Of a stretch of DNA of 64,000 nucleotides, positions 40,765 to 49,637 are shown in pieces. A model generated the notes under the pieces. The model was not told the DNA's origin and did no database searches. It saw only the letters and a program-made list of their open reading frames with translations. The stretch's first letter is position 1. Each line of letters starts with the position of its first letter. The stretch comes from an uncultured Moraxella sp. (GTDB taxonomy: Bacteria; Pseudomonadota; Gammaproteobacteria; Pseudomonadales; Moraxellaceae): positions 32,056-96,055 of the forward strand of contig CALTTC010000005.1 of NCBI GenBank assembly GCA_943908425.1, written 5' to 3'. Both the position numbers and the translations under genes were made by a program.

Positions 40765-41145
40765 TTAGGCTTTCTTGCCAAGCTTAGCGTATAAAGCAAG
40801 CGTTAATACCTGCATAGCAATAAAACCGACAAACACCGCCCAAGGCGCAAGTGGCTGTTTAAGATTAAAAATAAACGCAAACCCTGCCAACGCTATTAGC
40901 CATTTTGCGAGCATAGCAAGCGACATATCAGCGAAAGCTTGCGCGCCACGAACTGCCCTGCCTCGCCGATAACTTAGCCAACTGTAGGCAGTCTGCATAC
41001 ACAAGCTAAGTAGCGCCCCAGCCCCAGCCCCGCGCGCGATGGTGAGTCTTGCCTGCACTAGCAAATCTAGCGCCACCGCCACAATAATAATGCCAAGCAA
41101 CGCCCACGCAAGACGGCGGATTAACTGATTAATGGGCATTGACAT
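40765..41145 (-). CDS. atpI: ATP synthase subunit I
   Basis: Assembly-related membrane protein found at the head of many atp operons. The 126 residues show four hydrophobic segments and the family pattern ARGAGAGALLSLCMQTAYSW and ALYAKLGKKA end. An ATG two codons downstream (MPINQL) is an alternative start. Sequence conservation in this family is low, so the call leans on position. Confidence 0.8.
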   Translation of the reverse strand: MSMPINQLIRRLAWALLGIIIVAVALDLLVQARLTIARGAGAGALLSLCMQTAYSWLSYRRGRAVRGAQAFADMSLAMLAKWLIALAGFAFIFNLKQPLAPWAVFVGFIAMQVLTLALYAKLGKKA

Positions 41146-41218
41146 AACTCAAAATGGTATATTTTACCCACTTTTTGGGGGGCTGACAACCGCTGTGTGC
41201 TATTTGATTGCAACGGCA

Positions 41219-42058
41219 TTAGTCAGTACACTGCATAAACGCTGCTGCCAACGCCTGCCAACCACTCACAAAGTCTTGGCTATCACTCATATCCTCTTGA
41301 CGCACCAAGGTATTGATGGGCGCAAGCTTGGCTTTAATGCCATCTGAGATGGGCAATTGCGATGCTAGACAACGTGTTTTTTGGTCGTCAGCAGATTGCA
41401 GTGCCTTAAAGCGAGATGCCTTGGGCGCCAAGTGATGGTCAGGGGTCAGCGCGCCTTGAAATTGCAAATTAAGCACCGGCTCTACATATTGAAAAGCGTC
41501 GTGGTAAGCAAAATAAGGGCGTGGGGCATTGTTGCGATATTGCGCTGCCGCTTTGTCCATTTTTTGGTAGAACTGCTCAGCATTTTGGGCATAGTCTGCC
41601 TTGTATTGCGGATTGGCGTGACTGTGAATGACCGTCAGCGCCGCCACGATTGCCTTAGCGTTCGTTGGGTGCAACCAAATATGCGGGTCAAAACTGCCAG
41701 CAATCGCCTTGCCGTCAATATCACGCAAGGGCTTACGCGTAAAGGCATCAAAGGCAAATAAGCTAATGGCGTTGGGGGAATTTTGCAGTGTGGTGGCGAC
41801 ATTTTGTTCTAAGTCAGCACCAAACCACACCACAAATTGCCCTTCTTTAATGGCTTTTAGCGCGCTTGGCGACAAATTGCCGTGATGCCCTACATCCCCC
41901 GCTTGCAATAACAACGTGGCATCTGCCTTACCTTGGGTGACTTCTTGACTTAACAAATATAGCGGATAATTACTCACCGCCACATCGCCTGCCCAAGCAC
42001 CATGTATCGTTGCTACAAAACTTAGCACACTTAACTGAAAAAATTTGCGCAATGTCAT
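41219..42058 (-). CDS. znuA: zinc ABC transporter substrate-binding protein
   Basis: Periplasmic zinc capture for ZnuBC. The 279 residues have a signal peptide (to about residue 23, AWA). The zinc-binding histidines lie in GDVGHHGNLSPSALKAIKEG, FDPHIWLHPTNAKAIVAAL and YFAYHDAFQYVEPVLNLQF. The His-rich loop typical of many ZnuA proteins is missing, and the C-terminal domain is short. The start MTLRKFFQL at 42058 suits the signal peptide. It is divergent from zur, with a Zur-type site between. Confidence 0.88.
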   Translation of the reverse strand: MTLRKFFQLSVLSFVATIHGAWAGDVAVSNYPLYLLSQEVTQGKADATLLLQAGDVGHHGNLSPSALKAIKEGQFVVWFGADLEQNVATTLQNSPNAISLFAFDAFTRKPLRDIDGKAIAGSFDPHIWLHPTNAKAIVAALTVIHSHANPQYKADYAQNAEQFYQKMDKAAAQYRNNAPRPYFAYHDAFQYVEPVLNLQFQGALTPDHHLAPKASRFKALQSADDQKTRCLASQLPISDGIKAKLAPINTLVRQEDMSDSQDFVSGWQALAAAFMQCTD

Positions 42059-42082
42059 CACTAACTCTTTATCTGCCAACTG

Positions 42083-42105
42083 TTTATGTTATACTATAGC
42101 ATAAA
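42083..42105. promoter_or_regulatory. Zur-type operator between znuA and zur
   Basis: A 23-bp palindrome around C42094, of the form TTTATGTTATA-C-TATAGCATAAA, with one mismatched pair. It fits the AT-rich TATR-type Zur box centred on TATAnTATA. It overlaps TATACT (42090-42095), a likely -10 for zur, so occupancy would block both divergent genes. Confidence 0.78.
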
Positions 42106-42159
42106 GCAGTGGCTGTACGCCAGCCAATCTTAACCCAATCAATTTTATGAAAGCCGATT

Positions 42160-42666
42160 ATGATGCCTAATTCGTCCACGCCAAGCCAAGCTCACCACTG
42201 CTGTTCGGTGCATAATGGAGATATTGAAACACGTATCACTCACGCCAAAGAGCTATGCACAAAAACAGGCGGACGTTTCACGCCACTGCGTGAGCAAGTT
42301 TATCGGCTGATTTTGGCGGCCGATAAACCACTTGGCGCGTATGATTTGGTAAGCCAATTACAATTGCAAAAACACGCCACTGGCAATAAAGCCAATGTCG
42401 CGCCACCAACCGTATACCGCTCCTTAGAATTTTTATTACAATTTCATCTCATTCATCAATTAAACTCCATCAACGCCTATGTGCCATGCTGTCATCCGCG
42501 CGCCGCACACGTTGCAACATTTTTATTGTGTACAGCTTGCCATGGCGTACAAGAATTAAGCGACCCGCCAGTGCGTGAGTTGGTGGCACATAGCAGTGAG
42601 CGACTGGGTTTTTGTGTTCAAGAAACCATGATTGAGCTGTCGGGGCTATGCCGTGCTTGCCAATAA
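42160..42666 (+). CDS. zur: zinc uptake regulator (Fur family)
   Basis: Zn2+-responsive repressor of the znu genes. The 168 residues have the winged helix with KTGGRFTPLREQVYRLILAA and APPTVYRSLEFLLQFHLIHQ, regulatory-site residues CCHPRAAHVATFLLC, and the structural zinc cysteines CTACH and CRACQ at the end. An N-terminal His/Cys-rich tail (SQAHHCCSVHNGD) is present. It is the first gene of zur-znuC-znuB. Confidence 0.9.
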   Translation: MMPNSSTPSQAHHCCSVHNGDIETRITHAKELCTKTGGRFTPLREQVYRLILAADKPLGAYDLVSQLQLQKHATGNKANVAPPTVYRSLEFLLQFHLIHQLNSINAYVPCCHPRAAHVATFLLCTACHGVQELSDPPVRELVAHSSERLGFCVQETMIELSGLCRACQ

Positions 42667-43405
42667 CACTTTGGTCAGTCTACGTGATGTTGGGGTCAAT
42701 ATTCACGGCAATTGGCTCATTCAACATATCTCGCTAGACATTCACGCCTACGATGTGCTAAGCCTTATTGGGGTGAATGGTGCTGGCAAATCAACGCTCA
42801 TCAAAACTTTGCTCGGATTACTGCCCTTGACGACAGGGACAATACAACGTGCGCCAAAGCTAGTTATCGGCTATGTGCCACAAAAATTTACCACACCAAA
42901 TACCTTGCCCCTTAGCGTGCATGATTTATTAGCTCAGCGTCTGCCAAAGCGCTTAACTTCCACACAAACACAAGCGGTGATTGACAGTTTGTATTTGGAT
43001 AGCCTATTAACCAAGCAAGTCAGCGCTCTCTCGGGGGGAGAGTTGCAACGGGTACTCCTTGGCAAAGCCTTATTGGATAAGCCTGACCTATTGGTACTAG
43101 ACGAACCAATGCAGGGACTAGACCCCGAAGCACAGACCCTACTTTATGCCTTAATTGATAGCTTGCCAGCGTTTTTGCGCTGTGCTATGTTGATTGTCTC
43201 GCATGATTTGCACTGGGTAATGAAAGGCACAAAACACGTCATCTGCCTAAATAAGCATATTTGCTGTCAAGGCATGCCTGCAGATATTGCCCTAACGCCA
43301 GAATTTATCGCCCTGTTTGGTCATTATGGCGCACCAAAACACACCACCCCTTATATTCATAGACCCCACCATTGTACCCATGCACCGACAGGACAATTCT
43401 CGTGA
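42653..43405 (+). CDS. znuC: zinc ABC transporter ATP-binding protein
   Basis: Cytoplasmic ATPase of the zinc importer. It has Walker A LIGVNGAGKSTLIKT, the Q loop GYVPQKF, the ABC signature ALSGGELQRVLLGKALL, Walker B DLLVLDEPMQGLDPEA and the switch His in IVSHDLHW. The start is uncertain: GTG at 42653 (14-nt overlap with zur) is preferred, while TTG at 42632 would give a longer 257-residue form. The C-terminus is His-rich (YIHRPHHCTHAP). Confidence 0.9.
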   Translation: MLANNTLVSLRDVGVNIHGNWLIQHISLDIHAYDVLSLIGVNGAGKSTLIKTLLGLLPLTTGTIQRAPKLVIGYVPQKFTTPNTLPLSVHDLLAQRLPKRLTSTQTQAVIDSLYLDSLLTKQVSALSGGELQRVLLGKALLDKPDLLVLDEPMQGLDPEAQTLLYALIDSLPAFLRCAMLIVSHDLHWVMKGTKHVICLNKHICCQGMPADIALTPEFIALFGHYGAPKHTTPYIHRPHHCTHAPTGQFS

Positions 43406-43463
43406 ACAGCAATCTAGCAATTAGCACCTTAGCGATGGGCACACGCTCTAGTTGGTATCGGTT

Positions 43464-44255
43464 ATGATGGATTGGTTGAGCATTGTCGCGCCAGCGTGGC
43501 TTGCCGGTAGTCTGCTTGTCCTACTATCAGCGCCCCTTGGCTGTCTTGTCCTGTGGCGCAAAATGGCATTTTTTTCGGATACCCTAGCGCACGGTGCTTT
43601 GTTTGGGGTTGCGCTTGCCACTTGGCTTGGCTTGCCTGCCGATTTTGGTGTGGTGACGGTAAGCTTACTTGTTGTTCTAGTCTTAACGTGGTTGCACGAT
43701 AAGCGCTTGCCCAATGATGCCTTGTTGGCGGTGGTCGCCTCTAGCTTATTGTGTCTTGGACTACTGACTTTAACACAGCTTAGCCAACAACAAGCCAATG
43801 TCTTAGGCTTCTTATTTGGTAGTCTGCTTGAGATTACTTGGACGGATTTGCCACGGCTTGCCACCCTTGTGGGGCTCGGCTTAATTATCCTTTACAAATT
43901 ATGGCAACCCCAGCTTAAACTTGCCACCTCTAGCGAACTTGCCACCATTCAAGGTATTAATGCCCACGCTCAGCGCTTGTTTTTTATGGGGTTATTGGCA
44001 GGGTTTTGTGCTGTTGCCCTACAAGCCGTGGGCAGTCTGTTGATTAGCGGGTTACTCATTTTACCAGCCATGACCGCCCGACTGTATGCCAAATCTCCAA
44101 AGGTAATGGCGCTGATTGCCTTAGCAGTTGGGCAGTTGGGGGTGAGTGTGGGGCTGTGGGGCAGTGTCTGGCTAGATATTCAGACAGGACTAGCTATTGT
44201 CCTGACGCTTGGCGTGACTTTTTTTATCAATTTTGCCTTTAAGCGGAACAGCTAA
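43464..44255 (+). CDS. znuB: zinc ABC transporter permease
   Basis: Membrane channel of the zinc importer. The 263 residues give seven to eight TM segments with the family motif LVLWRKMAFFSDTLAHGALF near 25-45 and LQAVGSLLISGLLILPAMTA near 190. ATG at 43464 is preferred to an upstream TTG. It abuts the next gene (stop TAA followed directly by ATG), showing an operon with the phosphodiesterase gene. Confidence 0.9.
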   Translation: MMDWLSIVAPAWLAGSLLVLLSAPLGCLVLWRKMAFFSDTLAHGALFGVALATWLGLPADFGVVTVSLLVVLVLTWLHDKRLPNDALLAVVASSLLCLGLLTLTQLSQQQANVLGFLFGSLLEITWTDLPRLATLVGLGLIILYKLWQPQLKLATSSELATIQGINAHAQRLFFMGLLAGFCAVALQAVGSLLISGLLILPAMTARLYAKSPKVMALIALAVGQLGVSVGLWGSVWLDIQTGLAIVLTLGVTFFINFAFKRNS

Positions 44256-45029
44256 ATGGCAAAGCGCTATACCATTCTTCAGTTATCCGACCTACATTTA
44301 ACAGGTGAGCCTGCGATAGATGCCAGTTATCGGCGTTTTGTTACGGTACTTAATCAAGCACTTGTTGCCACGCCCGATTTATTGTTAATCACGGGTGATT
44401 TGGTTAATAATGGGGTGCGTGCAGGTTATGACTGGCTCTTTGCTAGGCTACAACACATCGGTATCCCCTACCTGTGCACCGCTGGCAATCACGATGTGAG
44501 CGTTGAGCATAATGCCCATCTGCCCTTTGCCAAGCGTTATCTTACGCCAATTCCCCCTGATTTTCGCCTACAACCTATGCAAGTGCGCCGCCTAGGCGAT
44601 TGGCAGATTATTGTACTAGATTCTAGTTGCTCAGGGGCGATTGCTGGGCATTTAAGCGCCCAAACTTTAGAGGCACTGGGCGCACAATTAAGCCAATGCC
44701 AACGACCCACTTTATTGGCACTCCATCATCATCCGTTGGCAGTGGGTTCGGCGTGGATTGATGCCCATCGTTTACAAAATGCCGAGGCGTTTTTACAGCG
44801 GATTGCGTCATTCCCCCACGTGCAAGCAGTTATTTGTGGGCACGTCCATCAAGCCCACACCCTATTCTATCGCCATATTGCCCTATATACTTGCCCAGCG
44901 GTCGCTCGGCAATTTTTGCCGTACGCGAAAGACTTTACCGAAGATACTGCGCCAAGTGGCTGGCGACTAATCCGCCTAACCGGTAATCATCTAAACACTA
45001 CCGTACAGCGCTTAACTGCCCTCTTGTAA
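44256..45029 (+). CDS. cpdA: CpdA-like metallophosphodiesterase
   Basis: Calcineurin-type enzyme likely to hydrolyse 3',5'-cAMP. The 257 residues carry the metal motifs LQLSDLHL, ITGDLVNNG, CTAGNHDV, LALHHHPLAVGS and ICGHVHQAH, in the order and spacing of CpdA. The ATG follows the znuB stop with no gap, so it is translated with the zinc operon and should share Zur control. A different substrate cannot be excluded. Confidence 0.8.
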   Translation: MAKRYTILQLSDLHLTGEPAIDASYRRFVTVLNQALVATPDLLLITGDLVNNGVRAGYDWLFARLQHIGIPYLCTAGNHDVSVEHNAHLPFAKRYLTPIPPDFRLQPMQVRRLGDWQIIVLDSSCSGAIAGHLSAQTLEALGAQLSQCQRPTLLALHHHPLAVGSAWIDAHRLQNAEAFLQRIASFPHVQAVICGHVHQAHTLFYRHIALYTCPAVARQFLPYAKDFTEDTAPSGWRLIRLTGNHLNTTVQRLTALL

Positions 45030-45040
45030 CAAAACAGCCA

Positions 45041-45068
45041 TTGACATTTAACGAAACTTTGGCAAAAT
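45041..45068 (+). promoter_or_regulatory. dksA promoter
   Basis: TTGACA (45041-45046), 16 bp, CAAAAT (45063-45068). The predicted start near 45075 lies downstream of an in-frame ATG at 45067, supporting the dksA start at 45109. Confidence 0.65.
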
Positions 45069-45108
45069 GCACCCTTTTAGCACCACCCGACAGTTACAGG
45101 ACGGTTTT

Positions 45109-45534
45109 ATGTCACCCCCCACCAAAGTATTCACCGCCTACACACCGACAGCGGACGAGGATTATATGTCTGCTGCGCAACTAGCGCACTTTAGAACGCT
45201 GCTTTTGGCGTGGAAAGAGGACTTGCTCACCGAAGCTGAGCGCACCAAAAGCTACATTCACGAAGAAACCAGCACCATGCCGGACATCAATGACCGTGCC
45301 ACTCAAGAAGAAGAATTCGCCTTAGCCCTGCGTACGCGTGACCGTGAGCGCAAACTTATCCGCAAAATTGACAAATCCCTTGCCGATATTGATAGCGAAG
45401 ATTATGGCTATTGCGATACCTGTGGCACCGAAATTGGGCTCAAACGCTTAGAGGCACGCCCCACCGCCACCCAATGCATTGACTGCAAAACCCTAGCCGA
45501 AATCAAAGAAAAGCAAACGCACGGACACCTGTAG
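45109..45534 (+). CDS. dksA: RNA polymerase-binding transcription factor DksA
   Basis: Secondary-channel factor that works with ppGpp in the stringent response. The 141 residues form a coiled coil with the acidic tip (TSTMPDINDRATQEEEFALA) and a C-terminal zinc finger: DYGYCDTCGTEIGLKRLEAR and CIDCKTLAEIKEKQ. ATG at 45109 with AGGA upstream is chosen over 45067. The neighbour gluQ, 5 nt downstream, repeats the conserved dksA-gluQ arrangement. Confidence 0.94.
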   Translation: MSPPTKVFTAYTPTADEDYMSAAQLAHFRTLLLAWKEDLLTEAERTKSYIHEETSTMPDINDRATQEEEFALALRTRDRERKLIRKIDKSLADIDSEDYGYCDTCGTEIGLKRLEARPTATQCIDCKTLAEIKEKQTHGHL

Positions 45535-45539
45535 CTTCA

Positions 45540-46406
45540 ATGGCTAGGCAAGTCGTGGGTAGATTTGCCCCAAGTCCAACAGGACACTTGCACTTAGGTT
45601 CGCTTGTCACGGCGGTTGCAAGTTTCTGTGCCACCAAAGCCGTTGGCGGACGCTGGTTGTTACGCCTTGAAGACACCGACAGCGCACGCACAAGCCGTGC
45701 CTTTGCTGATAGTATTTTAGCGGACTTAGATAAGTTAGGCTTACATTGGGACGCGTTAAGCTATCAATCGGCGCGCCAAGATACCTACAAAGCATTGATG
45801 GAAAATGCCAAAGCGCTTATCTATCCGTGCCAGTGTTCACGCAAAACCTTGCAAGGGCACGCTATTTATCCGCGCTTGTGTGTGGGCGCCAAGCTTACCC
45901 CACCGCACACCAAATGGCGACTTATGCTCCCTGACAGCCATTATGTTTTTTATGATGGGATACAAGGCATTCAATGGCAAAATCCCCAACAATCATTGGG
46001 CGATGTGGTCATTTACCGTGAGCATATTGTCAATTATATTTGGGCGTGTGCTATTGATGATGGCTTACAAGGGGTCAATCAGCTCGTACGTGGCTTGGAT
46101 ATTTTGCCAATGACTGCCGCCCAGCTTGCCATTCAGCAACTATTACGCTTGCCCACACCGGATACTTTTTATCATTTACCACTGTTATACAACGCTTGTG
46201 GGCAAAAGCTCTCCAAACAAACCCTTGCCACACCGCTTGATACCCGTAAGCCCGATCAACTACTGATTAACGCCTTAACGTTATTAGAACAAGATACTAA
46301 CGGACTTATAGGGCTTGACTGCCAGCAGATTTTAGCAACCGCTTGCACAAGATGGGATATTAAACCACTACAAGGGCAACAAAGCATCGCTGGCGTGTTC
46401 TCTTAA
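45540..46406 (+). CDS. gluQ: glutamyl-Q tRNA(Asp) synthetase
   Basis: GluRS paralogue that attaches glutamate to queuosine at position 34 of tRNA(Asp). The 288 residues have the HIGH-type GRFAPSPTGHLHLGSL, LLRLEDTDSARTS, a zinc motif (YPCQCSRKTLQGHAIYPRLC), and KLSKQT in place of KMSKS. It lacks the anticodon-binding domain of GluRS. It lies in an operon with dksA. Confidence 0.93.
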   Translation: MARQVVGRFAPSPTGHLHLGSLVTAVASFCATKAVGGRWLLRLEDTDSARTSRAFADSILADLDKLGLHWDALSYQSARQDTYKALMENAKALIYPCQCSRKTLQGHAIYPRLCVGAKLTPPHTKWRLMLPDSHYVFYDGIQGIQWQNPQQSLGDVVIYREHIVNYIWACAIDDGLQGVNQLVRGLDILPMTAAQLAIQQLLRLPTPDTFYHLPLLYNACGQKLSKQTLATPLDTRKPDQLLINALTLLEQDTNGLIGLDCQQILATACTRWDIKPLQGQQSIAGVFS

Positions 46407-46408
46407 CG

Positions 46409-47611
46409 TTAATAATCACGGTTGTTGCCGTCTTTAGCGATAAGCGGGCTTTGCTTGTCAATTTTGAGCGTCATCGCAATCATCAACACCGAAAATAACA
46501 TTGACGAGCCACCATAACTATAAAATGGTAAGGTTAGCCCCTTGGTTGGCATAATGCCCATCGTCATACCGGCGTTGATACACACTTGCCCAAAAATAAT
46601 CACCGCAAAGCCAAATACAGTATAACTAAGCTTTAACTGATGACGTAGCAAGGCGTTATAGCTAATGCGTAGCATAGAAGCGATGATAATAAATTCCAAA
46701 ATAATCACCGTTGCCACCCCCAAAAAGCCCAATTCTTCACCCGTAATCGCAAGCAAAAAGTCGGTATGCGCCTCTGGCAAATGCGCTAATTTTTGTACGC
46801 TATTGCCATAGCCAACCCCTGTCCATTCTCCACGCCCAAAGGCAATCAAACTGCGTGACAACTGATAACCTGCACCCAAGGGGTCAGCAAATGGGTCAGA
46901 AAAAGAAGTGATGCGCCCCTGCCGATACTGCTGTTGCCACGCCCCAATCGCCGCAAGCACGGCAAGCACCACGCCAAGTCCAGCCAGCTGACGCAGTGGC
47001 ACACCGCCGACAAACAATAGCACAAGCAGTGTCGCGCCAATCACCACTACCGAGCCATAGTCTGGCTGAAAAATCAACAGCATCAAAATCGGCACATACC
47101 ACACCGACAAGCGCATACCAGCAAGCATAATGCTATGATGACGAATCTCGGCAGAACGCCTGTGCATAAATTCGGCAGTCGCCACCACCATAAATGTCTT
47201 GGCAAGCTCCGCTGGCTGAAAACTAAAGCCAAAAATATTGAGCCAGCGCTTGGAGCCATTGATATTTTGCCCAAAAAGCAGTACCGCAACCAGCAAGGCA
47301 ATCACGCCAGCGAACACAAAAAAAATCGCCGAATGGTCATAATACCATTTGACCGGCACACGATAAAATACCACCGCCACCGCCACAGCAATCGCCATAT
47401 ACCCAAGCTGTGACCAAAAAAATTTAAGCTCGCTAAGTCCTTTGCTCATCGCAAAAGGAATGGATGCTGACGCCACCATTAATAGGCTAATAGTCATTAG
47501 CATACCCAAAGCGACGCACAGCCACGTCCGCGCTCTTGGCATAAAGGGCGATTGGCTTAGGCGATCACAATACGCCAATAAGGGCGAGACGACAGACGAC
47601 TTCACGGACAT
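46409..47611 (-). CDS. ftsW: SEDS peptidoglycan polymerase FtsW
   Basis: Septal glycosyltransferase of the divisome. The 400 residues give ten TM segments with the SEDS motifs INGSKRWLNIFGFSFQPAEL, GVGYGNSVQKLAHLPEAHTD, EELGFLG and the end GLTLPFYSYGGSSML. The catalytic Asp equivalent lies in the EAHTD loop. FtsW rather than RodA is chosen because murD precedes it by 54 nt and the dcw-type order is kept. Confidence 0.92.
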   Translation of the reverse strand: MSVKSSVVSPLLAYCDRLSQSPFMPRARTWLCVALGMLMTISLLMVASASIPFAMSKGLSELKFFWSQLGYMAIAVAVAVVFYRVPVKWYYDHSAIFFVFAGVIALLVAVLLFGQNINGSKRWLNIFGFSFQPAELAKTFMVVATAEFMHRRSAEIRHHSIMLAGMRLSVWYVPILMLLIFQPDYGSVVVIGATLLVLLFVGGVPLRQLAGLGVVLAVLAAIGAWQQQYRQGRITSFSDPFADPLGAGYQLSRSLIAFGRGEWTGVGYGNSVQKLAHLPEAHTDFLLAITGEELGFLGVATVIILEFIIIASMLRISYNALLRHQLKLSYTVFGFAVIIFGQVCINAGMTMGIMPTKGLTLPFYSYGGSSMLFSVLMIAMTLKIDKQSPLIAKDGNNRDY

Positions 47612-47665
47612 AGCTACCACAAGTAAAAAAGGCTATTATACTAAATTGCCCAAGCGCTGCGACAA

Positions 47666-49114
47666 TTATTTTGTGGCTAAATCCTGCACCATCATAACAA
47701 ACCGCTCGCCCCGATCGCTATAACCCAAAAATTCATCAAAACTGGCACACGCTGGCGACAACAGCACGCAAGGGGCGTTTAATAAACTCGCGGTCTGTAC
47801 TGCTTCAAGCAGTGTCTGACGCTGTATTATTGGGCAAGTCGTTTTGCCTTTGGTCAAATCATCGGCGATTTTTTTGCCATCTTGCCCAAAACAAATCACG
47901 CTATGTCCATAGCGATTAATAAGCGCTGCCATTTCGGTAAACGCTTGCCCTTTGGCTTGTCCACCAAGCAACAACACCAGCGATTGCTCACCATATACTG
48001 TCCCAAGCCCCACAATCGCCGCCAGTGTCGCCCCAACATTTGTCCCTTTAGAATCATTGAAATAATCCCGCCCTGCCACGTTTTTGACAAATTGACAGCG
48101 ATGGGGTAAGCCTGTAAATGCACTTAATGTCGCAAGCATGCTGGGCAAGGCAATCCCCATCTGCTCGCCAATGGCTAAAGCAAATAACGCATTGGTGAGA
48201 TTGTGTTTGCCTTTAATGAGTAGCTTATCACTAGCCAATAGTGGCGTGTTGTTTTTGCTTAGCCATAATTGACCATCAATATCGCGAATCCCATAGCACA
48301 CTACCCCATCGTCTGCTGATTTGCCATTGCCGTTTATCTGATTATCGCTTGCTTGACCGTTACTGGCTTTACCGTTACCATCACTATCTAAGTTATTGGT
48401 TTGCACTACGACACAATCTTTGCCAGTAAATACCGCTTGACAAGCATCAAATAATTGGCTGTCATCTTTACTCACAATCGCCACACTTGCCCCATCAAAA
48501 ATGCGTAATTTGGCGGTCAAGTACTGCGCCATCGTGCCGTGGCGATCCAAATGGTCGGCAGATAAGTTTAAAATAGTGGCAATTTTTGCCCCAAGACCCG
48601 TTACTGCTTCTAACTGAAAGCTTGACAATTCAAGCACGGCAACGTCAATATCTGCCTCAAGCAGTGATAAAGCAGGTATGCCAATATTGCCACCAACACC
48701 TACCGAAAGCCCAGCATCGCTCGCCATTTGTCCAACCAACGTGGTTACCGTGCTTTTGGCATTAGAGCCTGTAATCGCCACAATATCAATCTTCCGTACG
48801 TGGCACTCATCAGCAAATAATTGAATATCGCTCACGATAGGCACGCCTGCTACTTTGGTGTGATCAATAGCAGGGTTATCAGGGTTAATGCCGGGGCTGA
48901 TGATAATTTTTGTCGCTTTGGCTAATTTGTCGCCATCAAATCCACCAAAATGGGTCATAACACCACTAGGCAAATCGTCCGCAAGCTTTGGGGCGGTATT
49001 GCTGTCCATCACCAACACATTAACGCCCAGTTTGTGTAGATAATTTACCGCCGATAAGCCAGACGCGCCAAGCCCTAGCACCACATAATAACCGTTGTTA
49101 GCCAATTCTTGCAT
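47666..49114 (-). CDS. murD: UDP-N-acetylmuramoylalanine--D-glutamate ligase, with low-complexity insert
   Basis: ATP-dependent addition of D-Glu to UDP-MurNAc-L-Ala. The 482 residues contain the N-terminal domain (VVLGLGASGLSAVNYL), the P-loop ITGSNAKSTVTTLVG, ILNLSADHLDRHGTM and the C-terminal ligase domain (HRCQFVKNVAGRDYFNDSKG). It is about 40 residues longer than E. coli MurD. Around residues 240-265 there is a Ser/Gly/Asn-rich insert (SDGNGKASNGQASDNQING). AGGAA is 6 nt before the ATG. Confidence 0.94.
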   Translation of the reverse strand: MQELANNGYYVVLGLGASGLSAVNYLHKLGVNVLVMDSNTAPKLADDLPSGVMTHFGGFDGDKLAKATKIIISPGINPDNPAIDHTKVAGVPIVSDIQLFADECHVRKIDIVAITGSNAKSTVTTLVGQMASDAGLSVGVGGNIGIPALSLLEADIDVAVLELSSFQLEAVTGLGAKIATILNLSADHLDRHGTMAQYLTAKLRIFDGASVAIVSKDDSQLFDACQAVFTGKDCVVVQTNNLDSDGNGKASNGQASDNQINGNGKSADDGVVCYGIRDIDGQLWLSKNNTPLLASDKLLIKGKHNLTNALFALAIGEQMGIALPSMLATLSAFTGLPHRCQFVKNVAGRDYFNDSKGTNVGATLAAIVGLGTVYGEQSLVLLLGGQAKGQAFTEMAALINRYGHSVICFGQDGKKIADDLTKGKTTCPIIQRQTLLEAVQTASLLNAPCVLLSPACASFDEFLGYSDRGERFVMMVQDLATK

Positions 49115-49188
49115 AAATATTCCTAGATAATTATCAATTGCTATAGTGTACTAAAAATTGAGGCGTTATACGACTTATTTTGTATTGC

Positions 49189-49217
49189 TTGACAAGCCAG
49201 CATAAGCCCATTACAAT
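49189..49217 (+). promoter_or_regulatory. PII gene promoter
   Basis: TTGACA (49189-49194), 17 bp, TACAAT (49212-49217). The start near 49224 is about 20 nt before the ATG. It is sigma70-type; no sigma54 (GG-N10-GC) site was recognised. Confidence 0.8.
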
Positions 49218-49242
49218 CGCCCTTTATCGCCTAAGGATTTGT

Positions 49243-49581
49243 ATGAAACTGATATGTGCCATTATCAAGCCCTTTAAGCTAGATGACGTGCGAGAAGCGT
49301 TAAGCGATTTGGGGGTGTCAGGGATTACCGTTAGCGAAGTCAAAGGCTTTGGACGGCAAAAAGGGCATACCGAGCTCTACCGCGGGGCAGAATACGTCGT
49401 GGATTTTTTGCCCAAAATTAAAGTGGAGATTGCCATTAGTGATCAGATGGTAGACAGCGTGATTGAGACGCTGATTAACGTGTGCAATACTGGCAAAATT
49501 GGCGATGGCAAAATTTTTGTGAGCGACTTACAACAAGTAATACGTATTCGCACAGGCGAGCTTGACGAGGATGCCCTATAA
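49243..49581 (+). CDS. glnK: PII nitrogen regulatory protein (GlnB/GlnK)
   Basis: Trimeric sensor of 2-oxoglutarate, ATP/ADP and glutamine state. The 112 residues start MKLICAIIKPFKLDDVREAL and carry the uridylylated Tyr51 in GHTELYRGAEYVVDFLPKIK and the C-loop TGKIGDGKIFV. ATG at 49243 with AAGGA is chosen; an upstream ATG lies before the predicted transcription start. No amtB or glnA is adjacent, so GlnB versus GlnK is not resolved, and MKL favours GlnK. Confidence 0.93.
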   Translation: MKLICAIIKPFKLDDVREALSDLGVSGITVSEVKGFGRQKGHTELYRGAEYVVDFLPKIKVEIAISDQMVDSVIETLINVCNTGKIGDGKIFVSDLQQVIRIRTGELDEDAL

Positions 49582-49585
49582 GCAC

Positions 49586-49615
49586 AAAAAAATACACCGC
49601 CATCATAGCGGTGTA
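49586..49615 (-). terminator. terminator of the DUF2147 gene
   Basis: TACACCGC (49593-49600) and GCGGTGTA (49608-49615) form an 8-bp stem; on the minus strand seven T follow. It lies between convergent genes and may also slow plus-strand transcription. Confidence 0.82.
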
Positions 49616-49637
49616 CCATTAAGCTTAAGCTATCAGC

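Noticed and set aside
46409..47611. The SEDS protein as RodA
   Set aside because: Neighbouring murD and the sequence end favour FtsW; no mrdA (PBP2) is nearby.
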